A stretch of DNA of 64,000 nucleotides, taken from positions 1 through 64,000 of the forward strand of contig NZ_CP042809.1 of NCBI RefSeq assembly GCF_004014775.2. The letters run 5' to 3'. This document shows positions 35,945-45,901 of this stretch, one piece after another. The number at the start of each line of letters is the position of its first letter. Position 1 is the first letter of the stretch. Source of the stretch: Acetobacter oryzoeni. Its GTDB lineage: Bacteria > Pseudomonadota > Alphaproteobacteria > Acetobacterales > Acetobacteraceae. A model generated the notes under the pieces. The model was not told where the DNA came from. It saw only the letters and a program-made list of their open reading frames with translations, and ran no database searches. The translations under genes were made by a program, and so were the position numbers.

Positions 35945-38296
35945 ATGGCTAAACGTCAGATTGGTGGTCCACTCGGCCACCAACAAATCAAACGGGGAGC
36001 GACTTACCGCGATACGCGCCCCCTGTTCGAGCGTTTTACGGCAGAAATGCGGACCTCTTCATCAGGTTTTGTTATCCTGATCGTGGCCGGATTGAGTTGG
36101 TTTGTCCCTGCCCTCATAGGACTGACACTCCCTGTCGTGATCTGTCTGACATGCTGGGTTATCACACGTCGGCCCGTACTCCCCTTCCATTTGCCCCGCT
36201 ATTCAGGGCTGCCTGATGAACATGATCTTGATCCCAGTACCCGCAAACCAAAAAAAGCAGGCGGTATCATCTATCTCGGCACCGATGCGCATACAGGTCA
36301 GCAGCTTTGGTTTTCCTCAGATGCTGGCCGACAGCATGCCGCAATGCCCGGAACAACGGGGGCAGGCAAAACGACATCTGCGCTCTCTCTCATGGCTAAT
36401 CCCCTCTCGCACGGATCGGGATTTCTGCTCATCGACGGCAAAGGTGACAACACGGTTTACGGCGATGTTGCCGCCCTTCTCAGGCGCTATGGACTGGATG
36501 ATCAGCTTCTCACGCTCAATCTGCTGACGGCCAGCTCAATCAGGGAATCAAATACGTTTAATCCATTCGCGACGGGAAATGCTGACGCCATCCGCGAAAT
36601 GCTGGTCAGTCAGTTGGGCGAACCTGTCGCCAATGACGCCAACGGCGTCTTTCGTGATCGTGCAGTCAATCTCATCGGGACTTTAACGCCTGCATTGGTC
36701 TGGATGCGGGACCGGCATGGTATCTCAATCAATATCGAGACCATTCGTTTCGCAACAGAACTCCGCTGGCTTGCAACGCTCGCACGCCATAAGATCTTCC
36801 TTGTCCGCAACCCCGGTCAGCCACAGCCTATCAAGATTCCCGTCCCTGACATTCCTGACGATGTTCTTTACCCATTTCAGGCTTATTTGGGTGAGCTACC
36901 CGGCTACGATATCGGACTTGAGTGGAACCAGCAAAAAGAAAGCCGTCCTTCTGAGCAACATGGTTTCGCAACCATGTATTTCTCTAAAATCTTCACCCAG
37001 TTCGCCGTTTCACTTGGCCATATTTTCAAATGCGAAAACGGTGATATCGACATGCGTGATGTGGTGCTGAACCGCCGCGTTCTGGTCGTTATTCTACCAT
37101 CACTGGAAAACTCGTCTGACACACTGGCCGGCCTTGGTAAGATTATAGTGGCTTCAGTGCGAGCCGTTATGGCGCAACTCTTAGGCGCACGTCTTAACGG
37201 GCCTGCATCAGAGATCTTCAAGCTCAAGGCAGGATCAGGGGACGCACCCTATCAATTCTTCTTTGACGAACTCAGCGCCTACGCCACAGACGGCATGGAC
37301 CGGATGCTTGCTATGGGGCGTGGGCTAAACTGCATGTTCTGGTTGGGCTTTCAGGATCTGCCTGGCCTGACAAGCCGTATAGGTGACAAGGCGTTTACAT
37401 TGCTCGGCAACGCCAACCTGACCCACGCTATGCGTCTGCAGGATGCTATGCGGACACGTGAATGGATTGAAAAACAGTCCGACCGGGTAGAAGTCACTCA
37501 GGCTACACACTTTGAGGGGAATTCAGCAGGCAGTTATCGAGAAGGACGAGGTGCGGAAATCAGGGAGGTCGCCCGCATCCCTTGGGCCGATCTGCAGTCG
37601 CTGATTGAAGGTGAGGCCATCACGATGTTCGGCGGCCGTGTCGTCCATTCAAAAACATTCTTTGCCGCGGTAAATGGCCGGAGTGGAGAAATCCGCACGG
37701 CACAGCCTGTCATGTTGTCGGCCCCTTTGGTTTTAGACGGGAGCGCACCTGACGATGAAACGCGTGCTGTTTTGGAAACCATAGAGAACGGCAGCTATCG
37801 TTCTGAACTCCATGCTCCCGTGAGAGAACCGGCCTTTGAGCGTCTTGTTGCAGAAGTTAAATCTGCTGGCAGCACACCTGCGTCAATTGAAGCTAAATTT
37901 CCGCTCATTGCCCAAGCGACAGTCGGGTTGTCCGTGGAGGCAATACCGGGGAATGACAATACCCTGATAAACTTCCCATCCCGGCGGTCGGAAGAGGAAA
38001 AGACACCGTTTACGCTCATGCTCCGTGATGCGGCCATGAACCCGAAGCCTGGGTATGAGAAAATACCTTCTCCCCGCCCGCCCCTTGATGGCGTTCTTCT
38101 TGGAACACTGGATGCGATTGAACGCGCAATTGATCCCAGACCTGGCATTGGCCGTAAGCAGGCACTTCTGCTGCTTGGGGTACGCGATCGTGTGATCGAC
38201 GCGCAAAAGCGCTACGAGGATGATATTTCCTCACCAATGGATCACAAGGAACTGGCACGTCAGATACATAAGCTTTCGAAAAGGCTCGTTGCATGA
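35945..38296 (+). CDS. dotL: DotL/IcmO/TrbC-family type IV coupling protein
   Basis: 783 residues. Two membrane segments (FVILIVAGLSWFVPALIGLTLPVVICLTCWV) precede a VirD4-like ATPase domain with Walker A PGTTGAGKTT at about 135-144, FLLIDGKGDNT and QFFFDELSAYA (Walker B). The C-terminal tail of about 200 residues is where DotL binds its adaptors. It brings the relaxosome to the channel. The stop overlaps the next start (ATGA). Confidence 0.93.
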   Translation: MAKRQIGGPLGHQQIKRGATYRDTRPLFERFTAEMRTSSSGFVILIVAGLSWFVPALIGLTLPVVICLTCWVITRRPVLPFHLPRYSGLPDEHDLDPSTRKPKKAGGIIYLGTDAHTGQQLWFSSDAGRQHAAMPGTTGAGKTTSALSLMANPLSHGSGFLLIDGKGDNTVYGDVAALLRRYGLDDQLLTLNLLTASSIRESNTFNPFATGNADAIREMLVSQLGEPVANDANGVFRDRAVNLIGTLTPALVWMRDRHGISINIETIRFATELRWLATLARHKIFLVRNPGQPQPIKIPVPDIPDDVLYPFQAYLGELPGYDIGLEWNQQKESRPSEQHGFATMYFSKIFTQFAVSLGHIFKCENGDIDMRDVVLNRRVLVVILPSLENSSDTLAGLGKIIVASVRAVMAQLLGARLNGPASEIFKLKAGSGDAPYQFFFDELSAYATDGMDRMLAMGRGLNCMFWLGFQDLPGLTSRIGDKAFTLLGNANLTHAMRLQDAMRTREWIEKQSDRVEVTQATHFEGNSAGSYREGRGAEIREVARIPWADLQSLIEGEAITMFGGRVVHSKTFFAAVNGRSGEIRTAQPVMLSAPLVLDGSAPDDETRAVLETIENGSYRSELHAPVREPAFERLVAEVKSAGSTPASIEAKFPLIAQATVGLSVEAIPGNDNTLINFPSRRSEEEKTPFTLMLRDAAMNPKPGYEKIPSPRPPLDGVLLGTLDAIERAIDPRPGIGRKQALLLLGVRDRVIDAQKRYEDDISSPMDHKELARQIHKLSKRLVA

Positions 38297-39606
38297 ATGA
38301 TATTGTCGTTCTCCCTGGAGGAGAAAAACTGTCATTGGAATGGAAACTATCCGATCCGGAGCGATTTCAGCGACGCCTCAAGGCAAAGCATGCTGACAAT
38401 GGCAAAGCAGGACCAGGGAAAAAAGCACATTGCCTCTGTGTCCACCAGGGACGTTATCTGGAACTCCAGATCAGGGAGCTAAAAGAGAGTTACTATTTTG
38501 CCTGCATGCCAAATACAACACCATACCACAGACCAACCTGCCCATTTTACAAACCTAACCCCGAACAAAGTGGACAGGCTGCCTATGTGGATGGCGTCAT
38601 CAAGGATGACACAGAGCACGACGAAGTTAGTGTCAAACTAATTACCTCTTTGAAACGAAACAGCCCTACAAGTTCGGAAACTTCCGCTCTTTCGCCTGCT
38701 GGGACACGGTCAGGCGGAAAAACACAGAGACGCATGACCACTCTTGGTTTGCTGCACCTCATATGGGAGCGTGCCGGTCTGCACTACTGGCGGCCACAGT
38801 TTGCTGGACACCGTACTGATCCAAAAGCGCTCAGGCGGGCTTACGCAACATCTCGCAACATCAAGGTCCAGCGTGGCATCACGCTGGATCAGGTGCTCTG
38901 TCCAGTCGTCTCCGGTGATCAGGGTATTCAGTATTTTACCCAACGAACAATCAAAAACCATTCAGAGAAATTAAGACTGTATGTGATTGGGCGTTTAAGT
39001 AGCGCTCAGGTCGATCCTTATGGAAAAGGATACAACATCGAACTGTCTGGAATACGAGATGGATACCGAATGTTCATGTCGATTTCACAGGCCAAATGGG
39101 AGCGATTGGAAAAATCGTATTCAAGAGAACTGGTAGAGTTTTCTCGGAATGAGGAAGGGCTTTCAGTTTTTGGGTTATTCCTTGTCACCATAGACCCAAT
39201 AAAAAAAGGAAAGTATAGTAATTTTAGTACCGCTCAAATCGAAGATGCTGCTCTCATGACAACGACTGAGCAACTTATTCCAGTCGAAAGCCGCTATGAA
39301 GCAAAAATTGTGGAGTTATTAGTTCAAAAGGATCGGACCTTTATAAAGCCGCTCCGCTTTGATGCAGCACGAGAGCTTGTCCGGCCTGACTTTATCTTGA
39401 CTGATATGGGCAAAAAAGAAGGCTACCCAATGGAAGTATTTGGGCTGACGGACGAAAAATATCTCGCACGCAAAGCAGAAAAAGAAAAATATTACGCGCG
39501 TGTTTTTGGAGTTGACGGATGGTGGTCATGGGACGCATCCCATAACGCACCCATTCCGCCTTTACCTGAGGTTTCTCTTACTCAGGCTGCCGACCCGATC
39601 AGCTGA
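38293..39606 (+). CDS. DUF1173-family protein
   Basis: 437 residues. The N-terminal part has HCLCVHQGRYLELQIRELKESYYFACMPNTTPYHRPTCPFYKP, the DUF1173 signature, perhaps a metal site. The C-terminal part (SRYEAKIVELLVQKDRTFIKPLRFDAARELVRPDFILTDMG...YPMEVFGL) looks nuclease-like, with an E...D...E core. DUF1173 genes sit in conjugative loci and their role is unknown. It is the last gene of the DotD operon, and its end overlaps the converging small gene by 8 bp. Confidence 0.75.
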   Translation: MNDIVVLPGGEKLSLEWKLSDPERFQRRLKAKHADNGKAGPGKKAHCLCVHQGRYLELQIRELKESYYFACMPNTTPYHRPTCPFYKPNPEQSGQAAYVDGVIKDDTEHDEVSVKLITSLKRNSPTSSETSALSPAGTRSGGKTQRRMTTLGLLHLIWERAGLHYWRPQFAGHRTDPKALRRAYATSRNIKVQRGITLDQVLCPVVSGDQGIQYFTQRTIKNHSEKLRLYVIGRLSSAQVDPYGKGYNIELSGIRDGYRMFMSISQAKWERLEKSYSRELVEFSRNEEGLSVFGLFLVTIDPIKKGKYSNFSTAQIEDAALMTTTEQLIPVESRYEAKIVELLVQKDRTFIKPLRFDAARELVRPDFILTDMGKKEGYPMEVFGLTDEKYLARKAEKEKYYARVFGVDGWWSWDASHNAPIPPLPEVSLTQAADPIS

Positions 39607-39889
39607 TCGAATAGCATTGAGACGTTGCAGGTTTACCGGACATGTTTTCTACTTCGCATCGATAACGGCCTTTAGACGTCTCAATGATATAAAAGCCTCC
39701 AGATGCATCCATCATAGCAGCCTCCACATGACCGTCTTTCAGGAGATCTGACATGGGAGTTGAGACCGGTTCGTTTTTTGTTGGAACTTTTGGTGCTTCC
39801 GTTGATTGCTGGTCAGCCATAGCATTAGGCACTGTCGCACAAAACAAGGATGCTAGAGCCAAGGCAACGGGAATATTTTTTTTAAACAT
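39599..39889 (-). CDS. Small exported protein
   Basis: 96 residues from ATG 39889 (behind AAAGG). Signal peptide IPVALALASLFCATVPNAMA. The mature part ends GFYIIETSKGRYRCEVENMSGKPATSQCYSIS with two cysteines. A similar architecture, ending VRCELIGDRNG...SDCRDLN, is found in the gene at 63585. An imperfect palindrome AACCAA-AA-TTGGTT (39906-39919) overlaps the upstream region. Confidence 0.6.
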   Translation of the reverse strand: MFKKNIPVALALASLFCATVPNAMADQQSTEAPKVPTKNEPVSTPMSDLLKDGHVEAAMMDASGGFYIIETSKGRYRCEVENMSGKPATSQCYSIS

Positions 39890-39948
39890 ACTCAAACCTT
39901 TCATGAACCAAAATTGGTTGAGAGTTTTATGAACTCAAACAAGAGCCC

Positions 39949-40221
39949 CTAAGTCTTATGACTTGACGAACCGGCCACCTGAATCGCGTTTATAATGGAC
40001 TCACGCGCTCTGGCATCTGCCGCAATATTTGCAAGATCAGCTTGATGATCCAACTCCTCGGGAGTCATATCTCGTCTTGGGAACGCCATAGCCCTAACGG
40101 CAGATTGCACAGGTGATGGCGCTACTGATGATGCCGGATCCTCAATGCGAGCAATTCTGCCCACAAGGCCGACGACCAGGCCCACGAACACCATAAAACC
40201 GACCAATACCAGAAAGAGCAT
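39949..40221 (-). CDS. Single-pass membrane protein downstream of relaxase
   Basis: 90 residues. The N-terminal segment MLFLVLVGFMVFVGLVVGLVGRIARI is a membrane anchor, followed by a short soluble tail (MTPEELDHQADLANIAADARARESII). It lies 67 bp after the relaxase gene on the same strand and could be its last operon gene. Not recognised. Confidence 0.6.
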   Translation of the reverse strand: MLFLVLVGFMVFVGLVVGLVGRIARIEDPASSVAPSPVQSAVRAMAFPRRDMTPEELDHQADLANIAADARARESIINAIQVAGSSSHKT

Positions 40222-40287
40222 GAGGGCTTCCTTTATGCTAAGTCTTGAATATCGGCATTACGGCATCCGACGAGCCTGTTGCAAGTT

Positions 40288-43200
40288 TCAGGACACAGAG
40301 GGAGATGACTGGCCAGAAGGCCTCTTTGTCACGATCTTTGCGTATCGTTGACGTATATCTTTTTCCTGTCGGCTCATCACTTCAGGAGCTTGTTCGAGTA
40401 TTTTTTTCAATTCATTATCAAGCCGACGAATCAAGTCGGCATGAGTTGCGTTAATCTGACGGCCCCTTAGAGCCATCTGGTTCTCACGTCCAATATCCCG
40501 GCCCTCAAGACGGGCCTTCTCTACTTTACGGCCGATCTCAATGAGTTCACGGACTCTTTGATCCCGATCCTTTTTCTTCCGATAAGGCAAATCCATACCC
40601 AGAGCCTTGTACGGCTTATGCGCCATCTTTTTAGCAACATAATCCCACAACTGGTCACTCGTGATTGGTTCTTGATCTCCCAGAGCGCGGCCGTTGCGAA
40701 CCGCCTCAAAAGTCGCCCCATCTGAAATCATCGTCCAGGTTGTCCCTCGTGCACGACTTTCCGCCACATAAGTTGTAAACCCCGTCGCCAGATCGGCACC
40801 GCGCGGCATGGCATTAATATGTTCATCAGAGGTCAGACCTTGGGCGGCATCAATTGTCATGGCATGACCAAATCCCAACAGAACACGATTTGAGCGAGGA
40901 TCTGATAGCCTGCGCCATTCCACTTGTGCTTCCTGCCCATCCGCAAGCCTCAATTTCAGCCCTTTGTCAGATGCACTGAGAACCTCACAGATATCTCCGT
41001 TATTCCCTACCCAGGTGCGCTTATCTCCAACAAGACCCCAGACCCGACGATACAGGCGCACCTTGTCTCCAACAGCAAGGGCCATGTCATACTCTTCACC
41101 ACGCTGATCAATGGCTTTGATAATCTTCTGGTCAGCGCCAATATCTCCGCGTTTCTGTAACACCTGACGTACTGCCAGACTGAGATCCGCAGCATCCTTG
41201 TTCGTCAGCGCTGACATGGTGATCGTCTTGAATGATCCGTCCGGCTTCGGGCCTTCAGCCTTCAGGGCATCTTTGCGGGACACATAATGTTGTGCGATGG
41301 CCTCCAGAACATTCTGATGGTCTCCTGTCACCAGACTGATGCTACCGTCCTGGCGCTTCATCTCGATAGCCTGTCGCACCTCCTCGGTATGAAAACGGTT
41401 CCTCACGTCATCATCACGATCCGCGTCTGTCTCTGCTGCAACTGCTTTGCCCTTCGTCTCAAGTGCCTTAAGCTGATCATCGCTTGGTTCTTCTCCACGA
41501 AAAAGAGCGGCGATATCACGATTACGCTTCGTTTTTTGGCGTACTGTTGACAGAAGCTCAGCCTGATCATTCGGCTCCAGCACTCTCTTGATTATTTCAA
41601 GGGCATCACCAGCCTCGATAGCCTGAGCCTGCTCTCTGTCACCCATCATACGCAGGGTCAGTCCCGTATCACGCTGCAGCTCAAGCAGTCGTAGCATCTG
41701 ACGCGGCGCGACTTGGCCGACTTCGTCAAGAGCTATGACGGTATGCTCATCCAACGTGAGGTCGCCCCGATCAATACGGGCCAAAAATGGAGAAAGCGCA
41801 TAGGTTTCCTCAATACCAGCATCTTTCATGGCATCGGCCTGGCGCCACGCATTGGCCACACCAATGATGCGCCGTCCTGATGGGTTGGCCTCGGTATCAT
41901 TGCGCCATGCGTCCACAAGAGGCTTGAGAAGTGTGGTCTTGCCGGCACCAGCAACCCCCGTAAGCATCGCTATCCTGCCGCTCTGCCCCAAGGTATGAAC
42001 GGCTTTACGCTGCGCCTGCCCATGCTCCGAGGTAAAGTCCAGACCTGAGCGGGCAATCGCATCCTCAATGGCTTCTTTTCCGAGAGCCCCGCTCCGATCG
42101 GATGCAGCACGAGCAATATGAATGGCGAGATCTTCTTCCAGTCTGATTTGCTCAGTATGTGTGACCCTCTCACGCTCTCCTTTCATCTCAATAATGAGTT
42201 GTACCTTCTGACCGCGCACCTCAATGCCCCGTTTTTCTGTCAACTCAACCACGGCATCTATGTCAGATATTCCGCCCTCAATACCCGTAGCAATCAGCCC
42301 TCGTGCAGCATAAGTCCGCAGTTTCTGGTGGTCGATGACAGCGGCTGTTTCAAACTCCTGACCAAGATGCCTGGCAACGAAACGCCACGCTTGATCAAGC
42401 CGCTGATGGCGATCCAGGCCGGTATCAATCTCCGGCCCCATAAGGCTTTGATCTACCCAACCCAACTCCTTAGCCTGACGCTTCCAAATATCGTGGTCGT
42501 CAGCGTCCAGATCCTTACCCAATCGGGCGGCCAATCCTGCCATTGAAAGCATTTTCTGCTTTCGTTCGATTGACAATCCCTCCCACTCCAGACCTTGTTC
42601 CGAGGCGTAGGACTGAGCAGCTTTCAGGACATTGCGGCGACCTTTGCTGAAAAAATCTGAAATCTCCTGTGGCACGGCAGAGATGACGGTTGCCTGTTCA
42701 TTGGCGTCATACGTCTGGGCAATGCCAATTTTACGCAATTCCTGAGCAAGGATGGCCTGAAAGTAAGCGCCAAACTCGTGAACACGCGATCGAAGCTGTT
42801 TTGTATCCAAAGACCCGACATGACCATCATCTGTGACAACCATGTTAAACATCGTGTTGTGAAAATGGGCATGAGGATCTCCACCAGCCGGCGTGTCAAT
42901 CAGGTAAGTCTGATTGCTCTCAGGATCTAACGCCTCGACCGTTGGCCGCGCTGTCGTGTGGCGGTATGTTACCCATGCAACATGACCTTCTTCAGCACCG
43001 TCCTTCCCGCCCCGGCCGCGTCTGGCCAGTCCCAGTTCACGGGCCACATACCGCATAGTCTCATCGTTAGCGACCTGCATTGCATGCCAGATAGCGGCGC
43101 GCTCTGCGTCAGTTTCGGCAAACTCTGCCGCCAGTGTGACGGATTTATGAGGGGCCAGTGTCAGATCATAGGCGCTGATTTTGCGCTGGTGCGCTGACCA

Positions 43201-43494
43201 TTCCTCGCCGTTGTCAGCCCGTTTGGCTTCATAGAGACGGGAAAGCTGCTCTCGGGTGGGAGGTTTGAACCGGTCGATGCCTAACGCCTCAGCAGCCCGC
43301 CACGGCATATCTGGACGCCAGGACGCACGACCATCACGACCGGTATAATAATTTGTCAAACGTGCGCCGTCGCTATCAGGCGTCTTTGTCGGATCCAGAC
43401 GGCAGTCACTCTCCGGATCAGGAATATCCTGTAGGTAATAATTAGAGATGATCTGTCCTCTGCAGGCCGCAGAGATTTTCCGGAAGGTCATCAT
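40288..43494 (-). CDS. MobF-family relaxase/helicase (TrwC/TraA type)
   Basis: 1068 residues. The N-terminal relaxase domain starts with MMTFRKISAACRGQIISNYY (Tyr-Tyr at 19-20 and 49-50 as candidate nucleophiles) and has the metal-binding three-His motif HAHFH at 208-212. A RecD/TraI-like helicase domain follows with Walker A GVAGAGKTTLL near residue 512 and IALDEVGQV. It nicks oriT and unwinds the strand for transfer. MobF with an I-type secretion system is an unusual pairing (R64 itself uses MobP). The start overlaps the upstream stop (ATGATG). Confidence 0.92.
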   Translation of the reverse strand: MMTFRKISAACRGQIISNYYLQDIPDPESDCRLDPTKTPDSDGARLTNYYTGRDGRASWRPDMPWRAAEALGIDRFKPPTREQLSRLYEAKRADNGEEWSAHQRKISAYDLTLAPHKSVTLAAEFAETDAERAAIWHAMQVANDETMRYVARELGLARRGRGGKDGAEEGHVAWVTYRHTTARPTVEALDPESNQTYLIDTPAGGDPHAHFHNTMFNMVVTDDGHVGSLDTKQLRSRVHEFGAYFQAILAQELRKIGIAQTYDANEQATVISAVPQEISDFFSKGRRNVLKAAQSYASEQGLEWEGLSIERKQKMLSMAGLAARLGKDLDADDHDIWKRQAKELGWVDQSLMGPEIDTGLDRHQRLDQAWRFVARHLGQEFETAAVIDHQKLRTYAARGLIATGIEGGISDIDAVVELTEKRGIEVRGQKVQLIIEMKGERERVTHTEQIRLEEDLAIHIARAASDRSGALGKEAIEDAIARSGLDFTSEHGQAQRKAVHTLGQSGRIAMLTGVAGAGKTTLLKPLVDAWRNDTEANPSGRRIIGVANAWRQADAMKDAGIEETYALSPFLARIDRGDLTLDEHTVIALDEVGQVAPRQMLRLLELQRDTGLTLRMMGDREQAQAIEAGDALEIIKRVLEPNDQAELLSTVRQKTKRNRDIAALFRGEEPSDDQLKALETKGKAVAAETDADRDDDVRNRFHTEEVRQAIEMKRQDGSISLVTGDHQNVLEAIAQHYVSRKDALKAEGPKPDGSFKTITMSALTNKDAADLSLAVRQVLQKRGDIGADQKIIKAIDQRGEEYDMALAVGDKVRLYRRVWGLVGDKRTWVGNNGDICEVLSASDKGLKLRLADGQEAQVEWRRLSDPRSNRVLLGFGHAMTIDAAQGLTSDEHINAMPRGADLATGFTTYVAESRARGTTWTMISDGATFEAVRNGRALGDQEPITSDQLWDYVAKKMAHKPYKALGMDLPYRKKKDRDQRVRELIEIGRKVEKARLEGRDIGRENQMALRGRQINATHADLIRRLDNELKKILEQAPEVMSRQEKDIRQRYAKIVTKRPSGQSSPSVS

Positions 43495-43799
43495 TCCTCT
43501 GCACCTTCTTCTGCCGTTGTATCCGGGTGAGAACGTGGTGTACGTCCTTCAAGAAGATCCAGCGATGCGCCAGTGGTATGGTCAATGCGACGAAGAACGG
43601 GTCTTTGGTCAGCTATGAGTGTGACAATGCGCGCCAGCAGATCATCCAGCGATGGTCCCTCGCGTTCTTCTGGGGTCAGCAGTTCGAGTATGAGTGTCTG
43701 GCGTTGATGCAGAGCACGCAGGGATTCATGGATCGCATCAAACTGCTCAACAACGTGAGCACGCCATTCTGCTGTTGTTGGTTCTGGTAATTTTGTCAT
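43491..43799 (-). CDS. Relaxase operon accessory protein
   Basis: 102 residues, soluble, with a helical middle (AHVVEQFDAIHESLRALHQRQTLILELLTPEEREGPSLDDLLARIVTLI). The start is ATG 43799 or GTG 43802. It is coupled to the relaxase by a 4-base overlap. A relaxosome accessory role fits its place, but no family is recognised. Confidence 0.6.
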   Translation of the reverse strand: MTKLPEPTTAEWRAHVVEQFDAIHESLRALHQRQTLILELLTPEEREGPSLDDLLARIVTLIADQRPVLRRIDHTTGASLDLLEGRTPRSHPDTTAEEGAEE

Positions 43800-43801
43800 C
43801 A

Positions 43802-43857
43802 CATTCTATCCTGCAAACCCTAAATGATGCTTCAGGATCAGGAATGATGATGCGACG
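43802..43857 (-). promoter_or_regulatory. GTCGCATCATC element and SD-masking hairpin of relaxase operon
   Basis: CGTCGCATCATC (43846-43857) follows CCTTTTT. CATTC and TCCTG then pair with CAGGA and GAATG (5 plus 5 bp around a small internal loop). The ribosome site CAGGA is in the 3' arm. Confidence 0.65.
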
Positions 43858-43937
43858 AAAAAGGGGTGAGCGGAGAAAGAAAGAGGACTTTCTCAATGAA
43901 GAGAAAGCCCTCTCACGTCTCATTTCACAAAAGATCG

Positions 43938-45689
43938 TTAAGCTGAACGCTTCTGCACATCAGACACGGCTTGATCTGACAACAGATAAGGGCCAGCAGC
44001 ACGGATTGTCAGGGAGAGGATTCCCATTTTCCCGTGTGACAGATGATCCCCTAAAGACAGTTCGGCATTGCCATTCGTCCATGCACAATCTGTCCAATCG
44101 GTCTCATACCAACCTTCCGGTTTTTCGGCCTGAAGGTGAGAGGTGATATCAAACTGTCTCTTGGCGCATAGCAGGCGAACATCAGCAACAGCGACCCCCA
44201 TATGGCGTCGATCATCCACAAACGGACCAATCACATCAGATGGACGGCTGGCGCGTGAAACAATCCGCACAGACTGCGTATCAGGCGGCAGCATGAAGCT
44301 ATACTGGTGCGCCGTCTTACGCATCGGTCGCACAGTAGCTCCTGTATCCGTGACCAGATGCAGATCTGGATCATCCGTGAGTTCCATCGTTTCTGACGGA
44401 ATTTGGATACCAACCACACTGTTTTCACGCCATTCCAAAGCCCGGAACAGAGGTTCTACAAAGGAACGCGCAACACCCAGTGGAGCACCTGCATCGTCTG
44501 CCCAGCTTTTGACTGCACCACGCAGCGTAGCAACCTTGCCTTCCTGACGGAAAGAAGAACGATTGCCTGTATCCAGATAGCTTTCTGTCAGCATGCCATC
44601 GGCAGTAATGATGGAATGCTGCTCGGTTTCGATATGGTAGTAATCGTAAGAGGTGATGGATTTGTCGTAGAAAATGGACATGCCATTGACCAGCATCCGT
44701 ACTGGTACAAAACAGTCTTTGAAGAACAGGCAATGCTCAGCGGTAATCAGCATGTCCTTATAAGGCACACCATCGGCAATCGCGTCTTTGAGGATACGAA
44801 CAGGCCAACCTGCTTCATCGTCATGTAGTTCTGGACGAACAGTAGCACGCGCCTTGCCGACCCACACAACCGGTCGCACAATGTCTGCATTATTCCGCCA
44901 ATCAAAAGCAATAACCTCGTCACCGATGCGAACATCTTCAACAGCGACTTCACCCGTGGTAGTACGAATCATACTACCCGTTAGGAAACAGGTAATAATA
45001 CCACCTTTTCCATCATCTTGTGTGAATTTCTTCGTAAAATACCCAAAACCATGATCTGTTCCGGTGTTTTTAAGATCAAATGGGTCTCCATTAAGCACCA
45101 TAACACGACCGACATTGACTATCCCACCAACGCTAACGCCCGGACCAATCGTCGTTGTATTTGTAACCGCGCTGTAACTTGCTGTTATGGACTTATCTCC
45201 AAACAATGGCTTACTAACCTGAGGAAAGTCCATGACAAAGTCTTTAGGGATTGTCGTTGTTGGCAGTCCGGCTTTATCTAAGAAAATGACTGGGACAGAA
45301 AGCAAACCAACATCAAGTCCCGTCGGCTCCATCGTGATTTGACCACCAGACGGTCCAACGTAAACTTGCTTCAAGGCCGACACACCAACTAAAGTTCCTT
45401 GAAGGTCAAGAATACCACCGTCAGTTTTCAGAGCACTAATTGCGGTCGCATTTAACAGACCACCGCCTACCTTAGCCGTGGCGCCATTCTCCACTGTAAT
45501 GGCATTAAGAGCGTTGACACCTGCTATTGGAGTAGAAAGATCCACAACAACGGGATCTCCAGCAGGAGTATCAGCATTTTTCGTAACAACAATAGACGAC
45601 AGGCCACTTACGCCAGCCAGAGCAGATAAGTCCCCACTACTATATACAGTTGCCACACCAAGGGAGATTTTAACCAATGCTGCTGTCAT
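43938..45689 (-). CDS. Hint-domain (Hedgehog/intein-like) protein
   Basis: 583 residues. The first 230 are Gly/Val/Thr-rich, beta-solenoid-like adhesin sequence without a normal signal peptide. A Hint_2 domain starts at CFLTGSMIRTTTGEVAVEDVRIGDEVIAFD and includes ITAEHCLFF. Such proteins are common in Acetobacteraceae. The Hint domain suggests self-processing of a surface or secreted protein. It has no GTCGCATCATG element and lies divergently from a serine recombinase, so it looks like cargo. Confidence 0.8.
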   Translation of the reverse strand: MTAALVKISLGVATVYSSGDLSALAGVSGLSSIVVTKNADTPAGDPVVVDLSTPIAGVNALNAITVENGATAKVGGGLLNATAISALKTDGGILDLQGTLVGVSALKQVYVGPSGGQITMEPTGLDVGLLSVPVIFLDKAGLPTTTIPKDFVMDFPQVSKPLFGDKSITASYSAVTNTTTIGPGVSVGGIVNVGRVMVLNGDPFDLKNTGTDHGFGYFTKKFTQDDGKGGIITCFLTGSMIRTTTGEVAVEDVRIGDEVIAFDWRNNADIVRPVVWVGKARATVRPELHDDEAGWPVRILKDAIADGVPYKDMLITAEHCLFFKDCFVPVRMLVNGMSIFYDKSITSYDYYHIETEQHSIITADGMLTESYLDTGNRSSFRQEGKVATLRGAVKSWADDAGAPLGVARSFVEPLFRALEWRENSVVGIQIPSETMELTDDPDLHLVTDTGATVRPMRKTAHQYSFMLPPDTQSVRIVSRASRPSDVIGPFVDDRRHMGVAVADVRLLCAKRQFDITSHLQAEKPEGWYETDWTDCAWTNGNAELSLGDHLSHGKMGILSLTIRAAGPYLLSDQAVSDVQKRSA

Positions 45690-45698
45690 TTACCTAAA

Positions 45699-45840
45699 TC
45701 CTGATTTGCGCACAACCTGCAAGACAAGATTTTTCTGACATTATTTATTTTCATGTTGCCTTCTTTGTTTTACCTATATAAATATCAACTGTATGTTCAC
45801 TGGTGCAAAAGGTCGGTTATGACATTTGCGCAAATCAGGA
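45699..45840. repeat. Perfect 14-bp inverted repeats between Hint and recombinase genes
   Basis: TCCTGATTTGCGCA (45699-45712) and TGCGCAAATCAGGA (45827-45840) are exact inverted copies. They enclose 114 bp of AT-rich DNA between two divergent genes. TTGCGCACAA occurs at both ends as well. They may be recombination (res or inversion) sites for the neighbouring recombinase. Confidence 0.75.
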
Positions 45841-45901
45841 ATTGCGCACAAAAAGATCCCGAGATAAGCATCCGTCTTTATGAATTCAGGATGGCAGCAC
45901 A

